Assembly: GCA_019163375.1 (NCBI GenBank)
Contig: JAFLKK010000009.1
Coordinates: 1-64,000, forward strand
DNA length: 64,000 bases
Reading direction: 5' to 3'
DNA from: Paludibacter sp.
Lineage (GTDB): Bacteria; Bacteroidota; Bacteroidia; Bacteroidales; Paludibacteraceae
Shown: positions 49,667-58,324 of the stretch, piece by piece
Layout of the letters: the number at the start of each line of letters is the position of its first letter
Position numbering within the stretch: the first letter of the stretch is position 1
Notes under the pieces: generated by a model
Database searches by the model: none
Told to the model about the DNA's origin: nothing
What the model saw: the letters and a program-made list of their open reading frames with translations, nothing else
Program-made: the position numbers and the translations under genes

Positions 49667-50086
49667 ATGACAATACGCCAACTCTCTGTTTTCCTCGAAA
49701 ACAAAACCGGCCATTTGAACCAAATTCTTTCCGTTTTGGCCAAAAACAACATCAATATTATTGCATTAACCGTTGCCGATTCAAGTGATTACGGTATTCT
49801 TCGCGCCATCGTTTCCGATCCCGAAAAAGCCCTGGAAGCTTTACGATCCGAACAGTTTACGGTGCGTGTACACGACATTCTTTCGCTCGAAATGGATGCT
49901 GCGCCCGGCTCAATGTCGCATATCCTCGACTTGTTTACGGCAGCCGATATTTGCATTGAGTATGTGTATGCTTTCAGTTTTGGAAGTAAATCCATCCTGA
50001 TCATTCGTACCGATAACTGCGATAAAGCTGTGGAGGTAATTAAAGCTAATGGATTGAAATCAATTCGTGAAGCGGAACTAAGATAA
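49667..50086 (+). CDS. Tandem ACT-domain protein
   Basis: A 139-residue protein of two ACT domains (about 3-66 and 71-135): RQLSVFLENKTGHLNQILSVLAKNNINIIAL and PGSMSHILDLFTAADICIEYVYAF. ACT domains bind amino acids and regulate enzymes. In Bacteroidota and clostridia this form is coupled to phenylacetate-CoA ligase, the next gene, with a repeat-filled 132-bp spacer. It probably senses an aromatic or branched-chain amino acid to control the ligase. That is inference from the neighbourhood. Confidence 0.88.
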   Translation: MTIRQLSVFLENKTGHLNQILSVLAKNNINIIALTVADSSDYGILRAIVSDPEKALEALRSEQFTVRVHDILSLEMDAAPGSMSHILDLFTAADICIEYVYAFSFGSKSILIIRTDNCDKAVEVIKANGLKSIREAELR

Positions 50087-50217
50087 CAGCAAACAGCAAA
50101 CAGTTATCAGCCATCAGTAAACAGTTAGCAATAACCATTAAATATCACGACCGCAGTGAGTAATATCACGAAGTAATAACGCGACCGTAGGGAGTAAAAT
50201 AACACGAAGTAATAAAA
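50087..50217. repeat. repeat-filled spacer between ACT and paaK genes
   Basis: First an ACAGCAAACAGT-type tandem tract (50087-50130), then AATATCACGACCGCAGTGAGT, AATATCACGAAGTAATAACG and a 40-bp unit starting AATAACGCGACCGTAGGGAG (50174-50213) that is found inverted at 51537-51575. Confidence 0.8.
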
Positions 50218-50218
50218 T

Positions 50219-51517
50219 ATGATTTGGAATAAAGACATAGAATGTATGGGTCGCGACGCGATGCGTGCGTTGCAAAGTGAGAGATTAATAAAATTAGTGC
50301 AACAGGTATACGCCAATGTGGCTTTTTACCGTCGGCGAATGGATGAAATGGGTGTGAAGCCTTCGGATATTCAATCTATCGACGATATCGTAAAACTGCC
50401 ATTTACTTACAAAACCGATTTGCGTGATAACTATCCGTTTAATTTGTTTGCAGTACCCATGAAAGATATTGTACGTGTGCATGCTTCTAGCGGAACAACG
50501 GGTAAACCAACAACGGTGGGCTATACCAAAAACGATATTGAAAACTGGCGTGAAGTGCTCGCACGTTGCCTCACCATGGCCGGCATCTCCAACGAAGATG
50601 TTATGCAGATTTCCTACGGTTACGGATTATTTACCGGTGGATTGGGGGTTCATTACGGGGCTGAAAATGTGGGTTGTGCTGTTATCCCTATTTCAGGTGG
50701 AAATACACGTCGACAATTACAATTAATGTCCGATTTCGGCTCTACCGTGCTGGCTTGTACGCCTTCGTATGCGCTTCATCTTGCCGATGCATTAGCTGAA
50801 TATGGTTATTCGCTGGCCGATATGAAATTAAAAATCGGGGTTTTCGGTGCAGAGCCATGGACGGAAAATATGCGACTGGAGCTTGAGAAGAAATGGGGAA
50901 TTAAAGCTTACGATATTTACGGACTCAGCGAAATTATGGGACCGGGCGTGGCTAACGATTGTGAGGCGCATACCGGGTTACATGTTCACGAAGATCATTT
51001 TTATCCGGAGATCGTTCATCCCGACAGCAAGTTGCCTTTAGCTGATGGAACTGAGGGTGAACTGGTGTTTACAACGCTTACCAAAGAAGGAATTCCGTTG
51101 TTGCGTTACAACACGCGCGACCTTTCTACGCTAACCCGTGATACTTGCGAATGTGGACGCACATTGGTGCGCATGAAAAAGATTACCGGTCGCAGCGACG
51201 ATATGTTGATTATCCGTGGTGTGAACCTGTTCCCATCTCAAATTGAGCACGTTCTCCTTGAAATGGGTGAAACCAGCGCGCACTATATGCTCTATGTGGA
51301 CAATGTAAATAATCTGGATACATTGGAATTACAGGTTGAAATGGATGAAACAAAACTGACCGATACCATTCGTGAATTACAGGATTTATCGAAAAAAATC
51401 TCGCACGCACTTAATTCTGCCATTGGATTGAGCGTAAAAGTAACGCTGGTAGAGCCAAAAACCATTGCACGCAGCGAAGGAAAAGCTGTGAGAGTGGTGG
51501 ATAGGAGGAAGAAATAA
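50219..51517 (+). CDS. paaK: Phenylacetate--CoA ligase
   Basis: Adenylate-forming enzyme that activates phenylacetate or related aryl acids to CoA thioesters in the cytoplasm. The 432-residue length is standard. P-loop SSGTTGKPTTVGYT (about 91-104), GGNTRRQLQLM, YGLSEIMGPGV (about 237-247) and the late TGRSDDMLIIRGVNLFPSQIE (about 322-342) are seen. In fermenting Bacteroidota the reverse direction, release of an aryl acid with ATP formation, is possible. Neighbours are an ACT protein upstream and an aminotransferase downstream. Substrate unproven. Confidence 0.95.
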   Translation: MIWNKDIECMGRDAMRALQSERLIKLVQQVYANVAFYRRRMDEMGVKPSDIQSIDDIVKLPFTYKTDLRDNYPFNLFAVPMKDIVRVHASSGTTGKPTTVGYTKNDIENWREVLARCLTMAGISNEDVMQISYGYGLFTGGLGVHYGAENVGCAVIPISGGNTRRQLQLMSDFGSTVLACTPSYALHLADALAEYGYSLADMKLKIGVFGAEPWTENMRLELEKKWGIKAYDIYGLSEIMGPGVANDCEAHTGLHVHEDHFYPEIVHPDSKLPLADGTEGELVFTTLTKEGIPLLRYNTRDLSTLTRDTCECGRTLVRMKKITGRSDDMLIIRGVNLFPSQIEHVLLEMGETSAHYMLYVDNVNNLDTLELQVEMDETKLTDTIRELQDLSKKISHALNSAIGLSVKVTLVEPKTIARSEGKAVRVVDRRKK

Positions 51518-51519
51518 TA

Positions 51520-51576
51520 TTAGCCTTCGGCGATATTAACTCCGTGTTATTTGCTCCCTTCGGTCGCGTTATTGTT
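51520..51576. repeat. inverted copy of the ACT/paaK spacer repeat
   Basis: Reverse complement of 51537-51575 reads AATAACGCGACCGAAGGGAG followed by AAATAACACGGAGTTAA, matching 50174-50213 with few differences. An AATATTAGCCTTCGGCGATATTAA palindrome precedes it. The paaK gene is thus flanked by inverted copies. Confidence 0.8.
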
Positions 51577-51609
51577 TTCTTCGAAAACGTTATTTATTAA
51601 ATTTCGAAA

Positions 51610-52914
51610 ATGATTATAAAAAAAGAAATTGTCGATTCACTTTTTGCTCAATTTGGAGAGTCGGATATTACTCAGCTATCCATTCGTGAAGTGGGTAAAC
51701 TTGTTGCACAAATAGAGCAACAAAGCGGGCAGGAATTTATACATATGGAAATGGGTGTGCCGGGCTTGCCGGCTTCGGCTATCGCTATTGAGGCGGAGAA
51801 GCAGGCGTTGGACACCGGCCTTGCAGCTCAGTATCCGAATATCGAGGGTATTCCTTTTGCTAAAACTGAGATTGCCCGTTTTGCCAAATTATTTATCAAT
51901 ATCGATATTAGTCCGCTCAACTGTGTGCCAACAGTAGGAGGGATGCAAGGAAGTTTTGCGGCTTTGCTGGCTGCGGCGCGCACCAACCCCGATAAACCCT
52001 ACACCTTGTTTATCGATCCGGGCTTTCCGGTGCAGAAATCGCAATTGCACCTGATAGGTGTGCCGTATAAATCATTTGATATACTGAATTTCCGTGGCGA
52101 AAAGCTTCGTGATAAACTCGAATCGTTTTTGGCGGAAGGAAATATTTGTTCCATTTGTTATTCGTCGCCCAATAATCCGTCGTGGATATGTTTTTCGGAA
52201 GCGGAACTACAAATTATTGGTGAATTGGCCACTAAATATGATGCGATAGTGGTAGAAGATTTAGCCTATTTTGGCATGGATTTTCGCCAACATTACGGCG
52301 TTGCGGGTGTTGCGCCTTATCAACCTTCGGTAGCTAATTATACCGACAATTATATTTTGTTGCTTTCTGCGTCTAAGATTTTTAGCTATGCCGGTCAGCG
52401 CATTGGTATGATGATTACCTCTGAAAAGTTGCGGACACGTCATTATCCGAATTTGAAAAACTATTTTACCAGCGATGTGCTTGGACATTTCATCCCTTAT
52501 GGCGTATTGTATGCCACCACGGCCGGAACTTCGCACTCGGCACAATATGCCCTAGCTGCTACTCTGAAAGCAGTAAATGATGGTGAGCTTGATTTTGCAA
52601 GTGCATTACATCCTTACGCTGAAAAGGCACGCTTGATGAAAGCTATATTCCTGAAATATGGTTTTTATATTGTGTACAATGACGAAGACCGCGAATTGGC
52701 TGACGGTTTCTACTTCACTATCGCCTATCCGGGCATGACGAGTGGTGAGTTGATGAAAGAGTTTCTGTACTACGGTATCAGTGCCATTTCATTGGCCATT
52801 ACGGGTAGCGAAAATCCTAACGGTTTGCGTGCCTGTGTGTCGTTTGTGCGGCTAGACCAAATGGCGGTACTGGAACAACGATTAATTGAATTTAGTAAAC
52901 AGGTAAACAAGTAA
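51610..52914 (+). CDS. PLP-dependent aminotransferase, class I/II
   Basis: A 434-residue fold-type I aminotransferase. Cofactor-binding features: SSPNNPSWICFSE (about 183-195), VVEDLAYFGMDFR (about 214-226) and the Schiff-base lysine in SASKIFSYAGQRIG (about 255-268). N-terminal text MEMGVPGLPASAIAIEAEKQAL is typical. It follows the phenylacetate-CoA ligase and probably supplies an aryl-pyruvate or removes an amino group in the same path. Substrate not predictable. Some annotation sets would call it aspartate/tyrosine aminotransferase. Confidence 0.9.
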   Translation: MIIKKEIVDSLFAQFGESDITQLSIREVGKLVAQIEQQSGQEFIHMEMGVPGLPASAIAIEAEKQALDTGLAAQYPNIEGIPFAKTEIARFAKLFINIDISPLNCVPTVGGMQGSFAALLAAARTNPDKPYTLFIDPGFPVQKSQLHLIGVPYKSFDILNFRGEKLRDKLESFLAEGNICSICYSSPNNPSWICFSEAELQIIGELATKYDAIVVEDLAYFGMDFRQHYGVAGVAPYQPSVANYTDNYILLLSASKIFSYAGQRIGMMITSEKLRTRHYPNLKNYFTSDVLGHFIPYGVLYATTAGTSHSAQYALAATLKAVNDGELDFASALHPYAEKARLMKAIFLKYGFYIVYNDEDRELADGFYFTIAYPGMTSGELMKEFLYYGISAISLAITGSENPNGLRACVSFVRLDQMAVLEQRLIEFSKQVNK

Positions 52915-52947
52915 ACTGTGCTATTTTGCTTAAAGTAAATTGTTGTT

Positions 52948-53211
52948 ATGAAATTAGTAAATGCCTCCGATTATAATTTGCCATCGCGTGTTATCTTGCG
53001 CGCTGTTGACGAAAATCATATCGCTATTGTAAAGCTTATCAAGAGTCGTATCATTCAAAAAGATGCGGCAAAAATTGTAGAAATAGCCAGGCAAATACAA
53101 AGTGTAGATGCTGACATGAAAGTATCATTGGTTTGTTCATCTGCCATCTGTTCAAAATCGTTGACTCTGTTGAAGAATGAGGGTGTTGGGGTGATTATTG
53201 AAGAATTGTAA
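52948..53211 (+). CDS. Small protein of unknown function
   Basis: An 87-residue protein, 33 bp after the aminotransferase and in the same direction. It starts KLVNASDYNLPSRVILRAVDENHIAIVKLIKSRIIQKDA and ends with an SLVCSSAICSKSLTLLKNEGVGVIIEEL segment that looks like a Rossmann-like beta-alpha-beta unit with two cysteines four residues apart. I recognise no family. Codon pattern and spacing support a real gene. It may serve the paaK/aminotransferase unit. Confidence 0.65.
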   Translation: MKLVNASDYNLPSRVILRAVDENHIAIVKLIKSRIIQKDAAKIVEIARQIQSVDADMKVSLVCSSAICSKSLTLLKNEGVGVIIEEL

Positions 53212-53216
53212 AATAG

Positions 53217-53522
53217 CTACAATTTTATTGATAGCTCAATATGTCCTCCCAACCCAAGTTCCACAATTTTTTGAAGCGTTGTGAAACGAACTTCTTTTAT
53301 ATTATTCTCTATTTTTGAAATATAAGACTTGGTTGTTCCCGCTTTTATTGCTAATTGTTCCTGAGTCATTCCTTTTTTTATTCTCGCTTCGTGAATTAAT
53401 GCTCCAATTTTAAAGTTTTCGTAACCGGTTTCAAGTTCCTCGCGTTTTGATGTTCCGCGTTTACCGTATTGTTCATCCTTGAACTGTTCCAGCGTTTTTA
53501 GGCTGTTGTCTTTCGTTTTCAT
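53217..53522 (-). CDS. HigA-type antitoxin (XRE family)
   Basis: A 101-residue protein with a classic XRE HTH at about 38-80 (IGALIHEARIKKGMTQEQLAIKAGTTKSYISKIENN) and a helical N-terminal extension. It is encoded downstream of, and overlapping by 50 bp, a RelE/HigB-like toxin gene, the reversed order typical of higBA. It should bind and neutralise the toxin and repress the promoter. An internal start codon could give a shorter product. Probably transcribed only with the toxin. Confidence 0.87.
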   Translation of the reverse strand: MKTKDNSLKTLEQFKDEQYGKRGTSKREELETGYENFKIGALIHEARIKKGMTQEQLAIKAGTTKSYISKIENNIKEVRFTTLQKIVELGLGGHIELSIKL

Positions 53523-53853
53523 ATTCTTGTTTAATTTTAAGTGCTTTCTCTATTTCTTGTTTTGGTGTTTTTTGTGTTTTTTTCTGAAATCCGTTTGTAA
53601 GTACTACCAGATTTCCCCGATCGAAGAAGCAAAATATCCGAAAAATATCGCTTCCCAGTTGTATTCGAATCTCAAAGAGCCCATCTGTATTCTCTATGTG
53701 CTTGAGGTAAGTTTCGGGAACTTTCTGAATATCTTCCAATAATTCAAGTGTCCAGATAATTTTGCTTTTTACCTTGTCACGCTGTTTTACAAAGAACTCT
53801 TGAAAATAGTCTTTGTAGAAGATAATAGTCCTATGTTTATGTTGGTTACTCAC
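53473..53853 (-). CDS. RelE/HigB-type (Gp49-like) toxin
   Basis: A 126-residue protein of the phage-derived Gp49-like/HigB family: FYKDYFQEFFVKQRDKVKSKIIWTLELLEDIQKVP, then LFEIRIQLGSDIFRIFCFF and LVVLTNGFQKKTQKTPKQEIEKA. These match ribosome-dependent mRNA interferases. The only in-frame start is GTG 53853, which lies within a few bases of the predicted transcription start, so the message may be leaderless. The neighbouring HigA-like gene supports the toxin call. Confidence 0.87.
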   Translation of the reverse strand: MSNQHKHRTIIFYKDYFQEFFVKQRDKVKSKIIWTLELLEDIQKVPETYLKHIENTDGLFEIRIQLGSDIFRIFCFFDRGNLVVLTNGFQKKTQKTPKQEIEKALKIKQEYENERQQPKNAGTVQG

Positions 53854-53857
53854 CTTG

Positions 53858-53888
53858 CAAAGATAAATAAAGTTATCCGATAGTGCAA
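53858..53888 (-). promoter_or_regulatory. promoter of the higBA-type operon
   Basis: Minus strand: TTG (53888-53886), 20 bp, TATCTTTG (53865-53858). The -7 box ends only 4 bp before the GTG start of the toxin. Confidence 0.75.
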
Positions 53889-54035
53889 CTTTACGTATGC
53901 TATTTTATAGAATAAGTACAATTTAATAGTGCGAATTGTTTTGCAGCTACGCTGTTGATCTTGCGTGAAGTGATGCATCATCTGCGATTTCGCAATATCA
54001 CTATTTGTTAGTTTATACGTTCTGATATTAAACGG

Positions 54036-54069
54036 ACGAGGCCTACACAACCAAATGTGTAAGCCTCGT
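54036..54069. terminator. hairpin terminator after yceI
   Basis: Stem ACGAGGC(C)TACACA with TGTGTA(A)GCCTCGT, one mismatch, loop of 6 nt, 26 bp beyond the yceI stop codon. On the minus strand a short AT-rich tail follows. Confidence 0.8.
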
Positions 54070-54094
54070 TTCGTTTAGGAATAATGAGATGTAA

Positions 54095-54667
54095 TTAGCT
54101 GGCAGGACTAAGTTCTACGCTTGCAATCAGTTTAACTTCATTCCCAACCATAGCTGCAGGGAATTTGCTACCTACTCCGAAATCCGATCTTTTCAGAATA
54201 CCGCTAACTTTAAATACCGCTATTTCTTTTTTGTTCATTGGGTTGGTAATTTTGCCCACAAATACCAAATTTAAAACAACCGGTTTTGTAACGCCGTGCA
54301 TAGTAAGATTACCAAGTAGTTTGTAGTTTTTATCTTTGATTTTTGTTACAGATGTACTTTTGAAAGTAAGGGTAGGAAATTGCTTTGAATCAAAGAAATC
54401 ATCACCATTCAAGTGGGCATCACGTTTTTCGTCATCGGTGTTAATGCTTGCAATTTGTGCAGTGACTTCAATTTTTACATCACTGTAATCTGCCTTGGCA
54501 GTAGTTGCCTTCACTTCAAATTGTTTGAAATTGCCTGTAACTGTAGAAATTGCCAAATGCGAAATAGAGAATCCCAGACGTGAATGTGATAAGTCTGACA
54601 CCCATGTCTGCGAAAATGCTGTAACTGTAAATAGTAAAACTACTATCGATAAACTAATCTTTTTCAT
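54095..54667 (-). CDS. YceI family periplasmic lipid-binding protein
   Basis: A 190-residue exported protein (signal peptide MKKISLSIVVLLFTVTAFSQ). The lipocalin-like YceI domain is seen from WVSDLSHSRLGFSISHLAISTVTGNFKQFE (about 21-50), through DFFDSKQFPTLTFKST to GILKRSDFGVG. YceI proteins bind isoprenoids or other amphiphiles in the periplasm. ATG 54667 gives the canonical signal peptide; the frame is open a further 22 codons upstream, with no support. Monocistronic. Confidence 0.93.
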   Translation of the reverse strand: MKKISLSIVVLLFTVTAFSQTWVSDLSHSRLGFSISHLAISTVTGNFKQFEVKATTAKADYSDVKIEVTAQIASINTDDEKRDAHLNGDDFFDSKQFPTLTFKSTSVTKIKDKNYKLLGNLTMHGVTKPVVLNLVFVGKITNPMNKKEIAVFKVSGILKRSDFGVGSKFPAAMVGNEVKLIASVELSPAS

Positions 54668-54849
54668 ATTGCTTTTTTGTTTTTTTTGAAGTTGAATATT
54701 GTTATATATTTTTCGTTCAAACAGTAGAAACAATCATTTTGTTCGTAAATGAAAAAGTAATTTTATTTTACATGTTTTAATTACATTCAGAGTGCGACTT
54801 CAACACGCACACCGAACTAGTTGCAATCAGCGAATACAATCCTACAAAG

Positions 54850-57462
54850 TTATCTGTTCCAATTTCGTCCAAACAACGGAATGCTGATTTTTATGCCGGT
54901 ATCTTTGTGTTTAAACCCGTCGAAACTGCCAAAGATCCCAACTTTGCCCATAAAACCGAAGCTAATTGAATAGCCCAGTTCAGAGTAAGGCTGTTGAGTT
55001 TGTTCGTTCCAAAGGGTATGGAAGTGGATCGACTCGTAGAATTGCTTGGTTTGCAGAAACGGGATGCGTTTCAGCAGCAGGTACCTCGATGTGTAATTGA
55101 AATGCGTTTCCAACCATCGACTATGGCTATTGCTGTAGTTTGGCAACAAGCTGAAGGTGTAGTCGAACGCTTTTTCGGTTACAAGTAGCGGATTTGTTCC
55201 AAAATAATTGAGGTCGGGTGCATAGAGTTTTTGTTTGCTAAGAAATGCACCGGCTACTACCTGATAGTTGATACGGTTGAACTCTGAGAGTTTGATATTT
55301 TGATGTACCGAAACATCGACTTTATCGTAGTCCGACTGCTCGGTTTGGCTCAACAGCGAAATTCCCTTTTTATATTTTACAGCAAAGGTGGGGTAGGCCG
55401 AACCTGCATATTCTTTTCTGCCGTCCTTTATCCGGTACTTCATGTAGGGCGTATATTCCATTCTTACCCATGCAGTGGTGGCTGAATGGTTTGGGAATGC
55501 ATCTCTATAGGCCTGGTCGGGGTAGTTGGGTAGGGGCGCACCTCCAAAAAAGTGATAGTTGGTATGGTTGGTGAGCAATTGTCGGTCTTCGTAACTTGCA
55601 CCGGTCCAAATGCGCAGTCCGTTGGCTATGTCTACCTGATTTTCGGCCATAAAATATTTTTTCTGATAGAAGCGTATGGCGTTATCGCCGAAGAAAAGCG
55701 ACGACAGGGAATTGAAAAAACGTGATGTACCGCGATTTGTTTGTATGTCCTCGCTGGTGTTGCCACCGTTTACCCACAACTGTCCATTGCTCAGCGGTGC
55801 GTAGCGGTAAACGTTTTTTAAATCCCATACCATCGTGTGGCGGGCGGTGGTATAATATACCGAGGGTGCAATGTTTAGGCTGCTCGTTTTGGAAGTGTTG
55901 ATGTTGAGCGCCATTTTTTGCCCAAGCCACGCACCATCCACAAAATTGTATTGTTGGAGCACGCCCTTCAGTAGTCCGTCGAAACGGATATCGGCTGACT
56001 TGCCGAGCTTTATTGTTCCGCCCGAAAGTAAGGATGCTTTGGATTCGCCTCTGAGATTTATGGATACCGAATTAACGGTAGTAGTTATATTTTTCGAAAC
56101 AGCAGATGTGTCTTTTTTCTTGAAACTCTCAGCCTCATCGGCTCTGAGGGGCACATTGCGAACGTTTTCCCAATAAGTGGAGTCGCGCTTGGTCGACATG
56201 GAATCAATTTCCATTTTCAGGTCTTCGTTGTCTTTTATTTCGAGCGATTTTTCTTTGTCTTTCAATTCCTGTGGCTTGGTTTCGGCGGTCATCAATCGCG
56301 CCAGTTGAATGGCTTCACGCGTTTTCAGCTGCTCTTTGGCCGATAGTGCTGCTATTTTAGCCAAGGACTTGTTCGGCTTTTGTTGCGCGGTTGGAACGAT
56401 GCTCCCCTGTTTGTGTAAGTTTTGCAATGCAGCTACCGTTGGGTTTACTTTGATGGTATTGTACTTTACCGAAGAGTAAAATCGTCCGAAGCCTTTCACA
56501 CCCATGGTACCTATGTCGGCGTACATGTCGAAGGTAATGGGCATAAATACAGTGGGTTTTACCTCCTGGTACGAAATTTTATAGCGTGTGCTTATTCCCA
56601 TTTCCAGAGTTGTGAAATCAACGGAAAATACGCTCCAGTTATCTTCCAGAATATAGATGTAGCCGGCAAATAGTTTGTCGCTCTGCAGTCTGGGTATCAC
56701 TTTTATTTTGTTTACCGTATAGTTGCCGTTGGTAAAAATATCTTCGAGCTTGAATTGATAATATTGAAATGCCCGGGTGGATAATGGCGATACATAGCCC
56801 ATAAAATCGGCCTGATAAATGCTCGATGTAGCTATTTTCATCCCTCCTTTTGGTTCTATCTCTTTGGGCATGGAGCTTTTGTAGGCTGTCACCTTTTGAG
56901 TGTATTTGTTTGGTGAATTATAACTTACCTCGTTCTTCGACTCCAATACCATCAGCTTACCAATAAGTGACAGCAGTTTCTTGTCTTTTATCATCATTTT
57001 CATCAGTGCTGGAACTTTCTCGATTTTGGCACTTCCTTTCAAATAATTTTCAGAAGTAAAGCTTGATACCTGATACAAATGCTGTGGTGCGTGCGCAATA
57101 GCTTGTCGCATTACCCTGTTGGCGGGATTATCCTTTGATGGTTTCACCAATAACTCGTTGAGTTTAATTTCTTTTTCGACAAGGGTGATTTGAAGTGTTG
57201 TGCCTTCGGGTTTTAGCTCTATCGTCTTTGTTTGCGACTCATATCCCAGCGACCTAAATTCGCAAGTATACGTTCCGGCGGTGAGTCGGGTCTGAAACTT
57301 GCCTTGTTCGTCGGCCACGATGCCCGAGGTGGTTTCGTGAATGTACACCGTGGCATAGGAAACCGGTTCGCCGCTTGCCTTTGAAATATTTCCTTTTAAA
57401 ATTTGTGCCGAAAGGGATAAACCGAAAAAAAGAAAAGAGAAGATGAGGGTAAAATGCTTCAT
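54850..57462 (-). CDS. DUF5686/carboxypeptidase-like regulatory domain protein
   Basis: An 870-residue outer-membrane-type protein. After the signal peptide (about 1-19), a carboxypeptidase-like regulatory domain occurs (ILKGNISKASGEPVSYATVYIHETTSGIVADEQG). The remainder fits DUF5686, with a predicted beta-barrel C-terminus that ends FGRNWNR. The family is exclusive to Bacteroidota, often near nutrient-uptake or antibiotic-defence loci. Role unknown. It lacks a TonB box and a plug domain, so it is not a TonB receptor. Confidence 0.87.
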   Translation of the reverse strand: MKHFTLIFSFLFFGLSLSAQILKGNISKASGEPVSYATVYIHETTSGIVADEQGKFQTRLTAGTYTCEFRSLGYESQTKTIELKPEGTTLQITLVEKEIKLNELLVKPSKDNPANRVMRQAIAHAPQHLYQVSSFTSENYLKGSAKIEKVPALMKMMIKDKKLLSLIGKLMVLESKNEVSYNSPNKYTQKVTAYKSSMPKEIEPKGGMKIATSSIYQADFMGYVSPLSTRAFQYYQFKLEDIFTNGNYTVNKIKVIPRLQSDKLFAGYIYILEDNWSVFSVDFTTLEMGISTRYKISYQEVKPTVFMPITFDMYADIGTMGVKGFGRFYSSVKYNTIKVNPTVAALQNLHKQGSIVPTAQQKPNKSLAKIAALSAKEQLKTREAIQLARLMTAETKPQELKDKEKSLEIKDNEDLKMEIDSMSTKRDSTYWENVRNVPLRADEAESFKKKDTSAVSKNITTTVNSVSINLRGESKASLLSGGTIKLGKSADIRFDGLLKGVLQQYNFVDGAWLGQKMALNINTSKTSSLNIAPSVYYTTARHTMVWDLKNVYRYAPLSNGQLWVNGGNTSEDIQTNRGTSRFFNSLSSLFFGDNAIRFYQKKYFMAENQVDIANGLRIWTGASYEDRQLLTNHTNYHFFGGAPLPNYPDQAYRDAFPNHSATTAWVRMEYTPYMKYRIKDGRKEYAGSAYPTFAVKYKKGISLLSQTEQSDYDKVDVSVHQNIKLSEFNRINYQVVAGAFLSKQKLYAPDLNYFGTNPLLVTEKAFDYTFSLLPNYSNSHSRWLETHFNYTSRYLLLKRIPFLQTKQFYESIHFHTLWNEQTQQPYSELGYSISFGFMGKVGIFGSFDGFKHKDTGIKISIPLFGRNWNR

Positions 57463-57492
57463 AGCTTTGCATTATATGGTTGTTAAACAATA

Positions 57493-57500
57493 CAAATATA
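57493..57500 (-). promoter_or_regulatory. -7 element for the DUF5686 gene
   Basis: Minus-strand TATATTTG matches TAnnTTTG, 30 bp upstream of the ATG. The nearest TTG lies 15 bp away, shorter than usual. Confidence 0.45.
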
Positions 57501-57665
57501 TTAATTTAATAATAACAATCCATATAACTTTATTACCGTTAAATAATATTTAACGCAAGTCTATTTAAACGCTTAATATTTTTTGATTTGTTTTCTAACA
57601 GTTGTAATTTTTTACATATTAGGTATCCCTATTGAACTCAATTTTCTATTTGCGTTTAATTTATG

Positions 57666-57673
57666 TAATTTTG
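57666..57673 (+). promoter_or_regulatory. -7 element for the 57695 gene
   Basis: TAATTTTG matches TAnnTTTG, 21 bp upstream of the ATG at 57695. It lies inside the longer open frame, which supports the shorter start. No -33 TTG at usual spacing. Confidence 0.5.
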
Positions 57674-57694
57674 CGGTTAGAAAATAAAACTACA

Positions 57695-58234
57695 ATGTCG
57701 AAAATACAGATTCAACTTACAGGAGTAGGAGCAGAGCTCGTTTTGGGAAATTATATGCCAAAAGATACTACCATCTTTCATAACTGGGAAGAGTTTTTTC
57801 ATTATAACGATTTGGTTCACGGCTCACATTTATTGGCCGAACACATTGCCGAAATCGAGATTAAACAGGATGATGCATTGATTTTCAAAGGACAAATTCC
57901 GGCAAGTCAGTTTAAAGCTCAAAAAAGTGCTTCGCCCGTATTTGTAGATAAAGGATTGTACCTGCGTACGGAATGTGCCGAAAATGCGGTTTATAAATGC
58001 GAATTTGAAGTGGATGATTTCAATAAGATGAATCTTCAGTTCGAAACGCAGGACTATGATTTCCTTTTCAAAGTCGGTAAATCATTTGTCACCAAAATGC
58101 TTTATAATGATAAGGCGCTTGAATTGGAGTGGGTGAGTGCCAAGCCTGTTGGCAATATTTGCTTGCTTTGTAGGTTTGAAAATGGCTACTTAGTGCCCAT
58201 TTACGATGCAGTGAAAAGGATTGCAAATCATTGA
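57695..58234 (+). CDS. Cytoplasmic protein of unknown function
   Basis: A 179-residue protein: SKIQIQLTGVGAELVLGNYMPKDTTIFHNWEEFFHYNDLVHGSHLLAEHI, then an alternating beta-rich rest. No signal peptide or membrane segment. ATG 57695 is chosen because a -7 promoter box lies inside the upstream open frame. I recognise no family. Its neighbours are divergent DUF5686 and convergent metallophosphoesterase genes, so the context does not help. Confidence 0.7.
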   Translation: MSKIQIQLTGVGAELVLGNYMPKDTTIFHNWEEFFHYNDLVHGSHLLAEHIAEIEIKQDDALIFKGQIPASQFKAQKSASPVFVDKGLYLRTECAENAVYKCEFEVDDFNKMNLQFETQDYDFLFKVGKSFVTKMLYNDKALELEWVSAKPVGNICLLCRFENGYLVPIYDAVKRIANH

Positions 58235-58324
58235 TTGCTTTAGTTATATGAATATGATTCCCGCAGCCGATACACTTTTATCTGTACTAGCTACGGGAAT
58301 TATTATTTCATTAATTAAAAAGGA

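Noticed and set aside
58256-58302. ATTCCCG..CGGGAAT hairpin as a terminator
   Set aside because: Short stem with a loop of more than 20 nt and no T-run, so the evidence is too weak.
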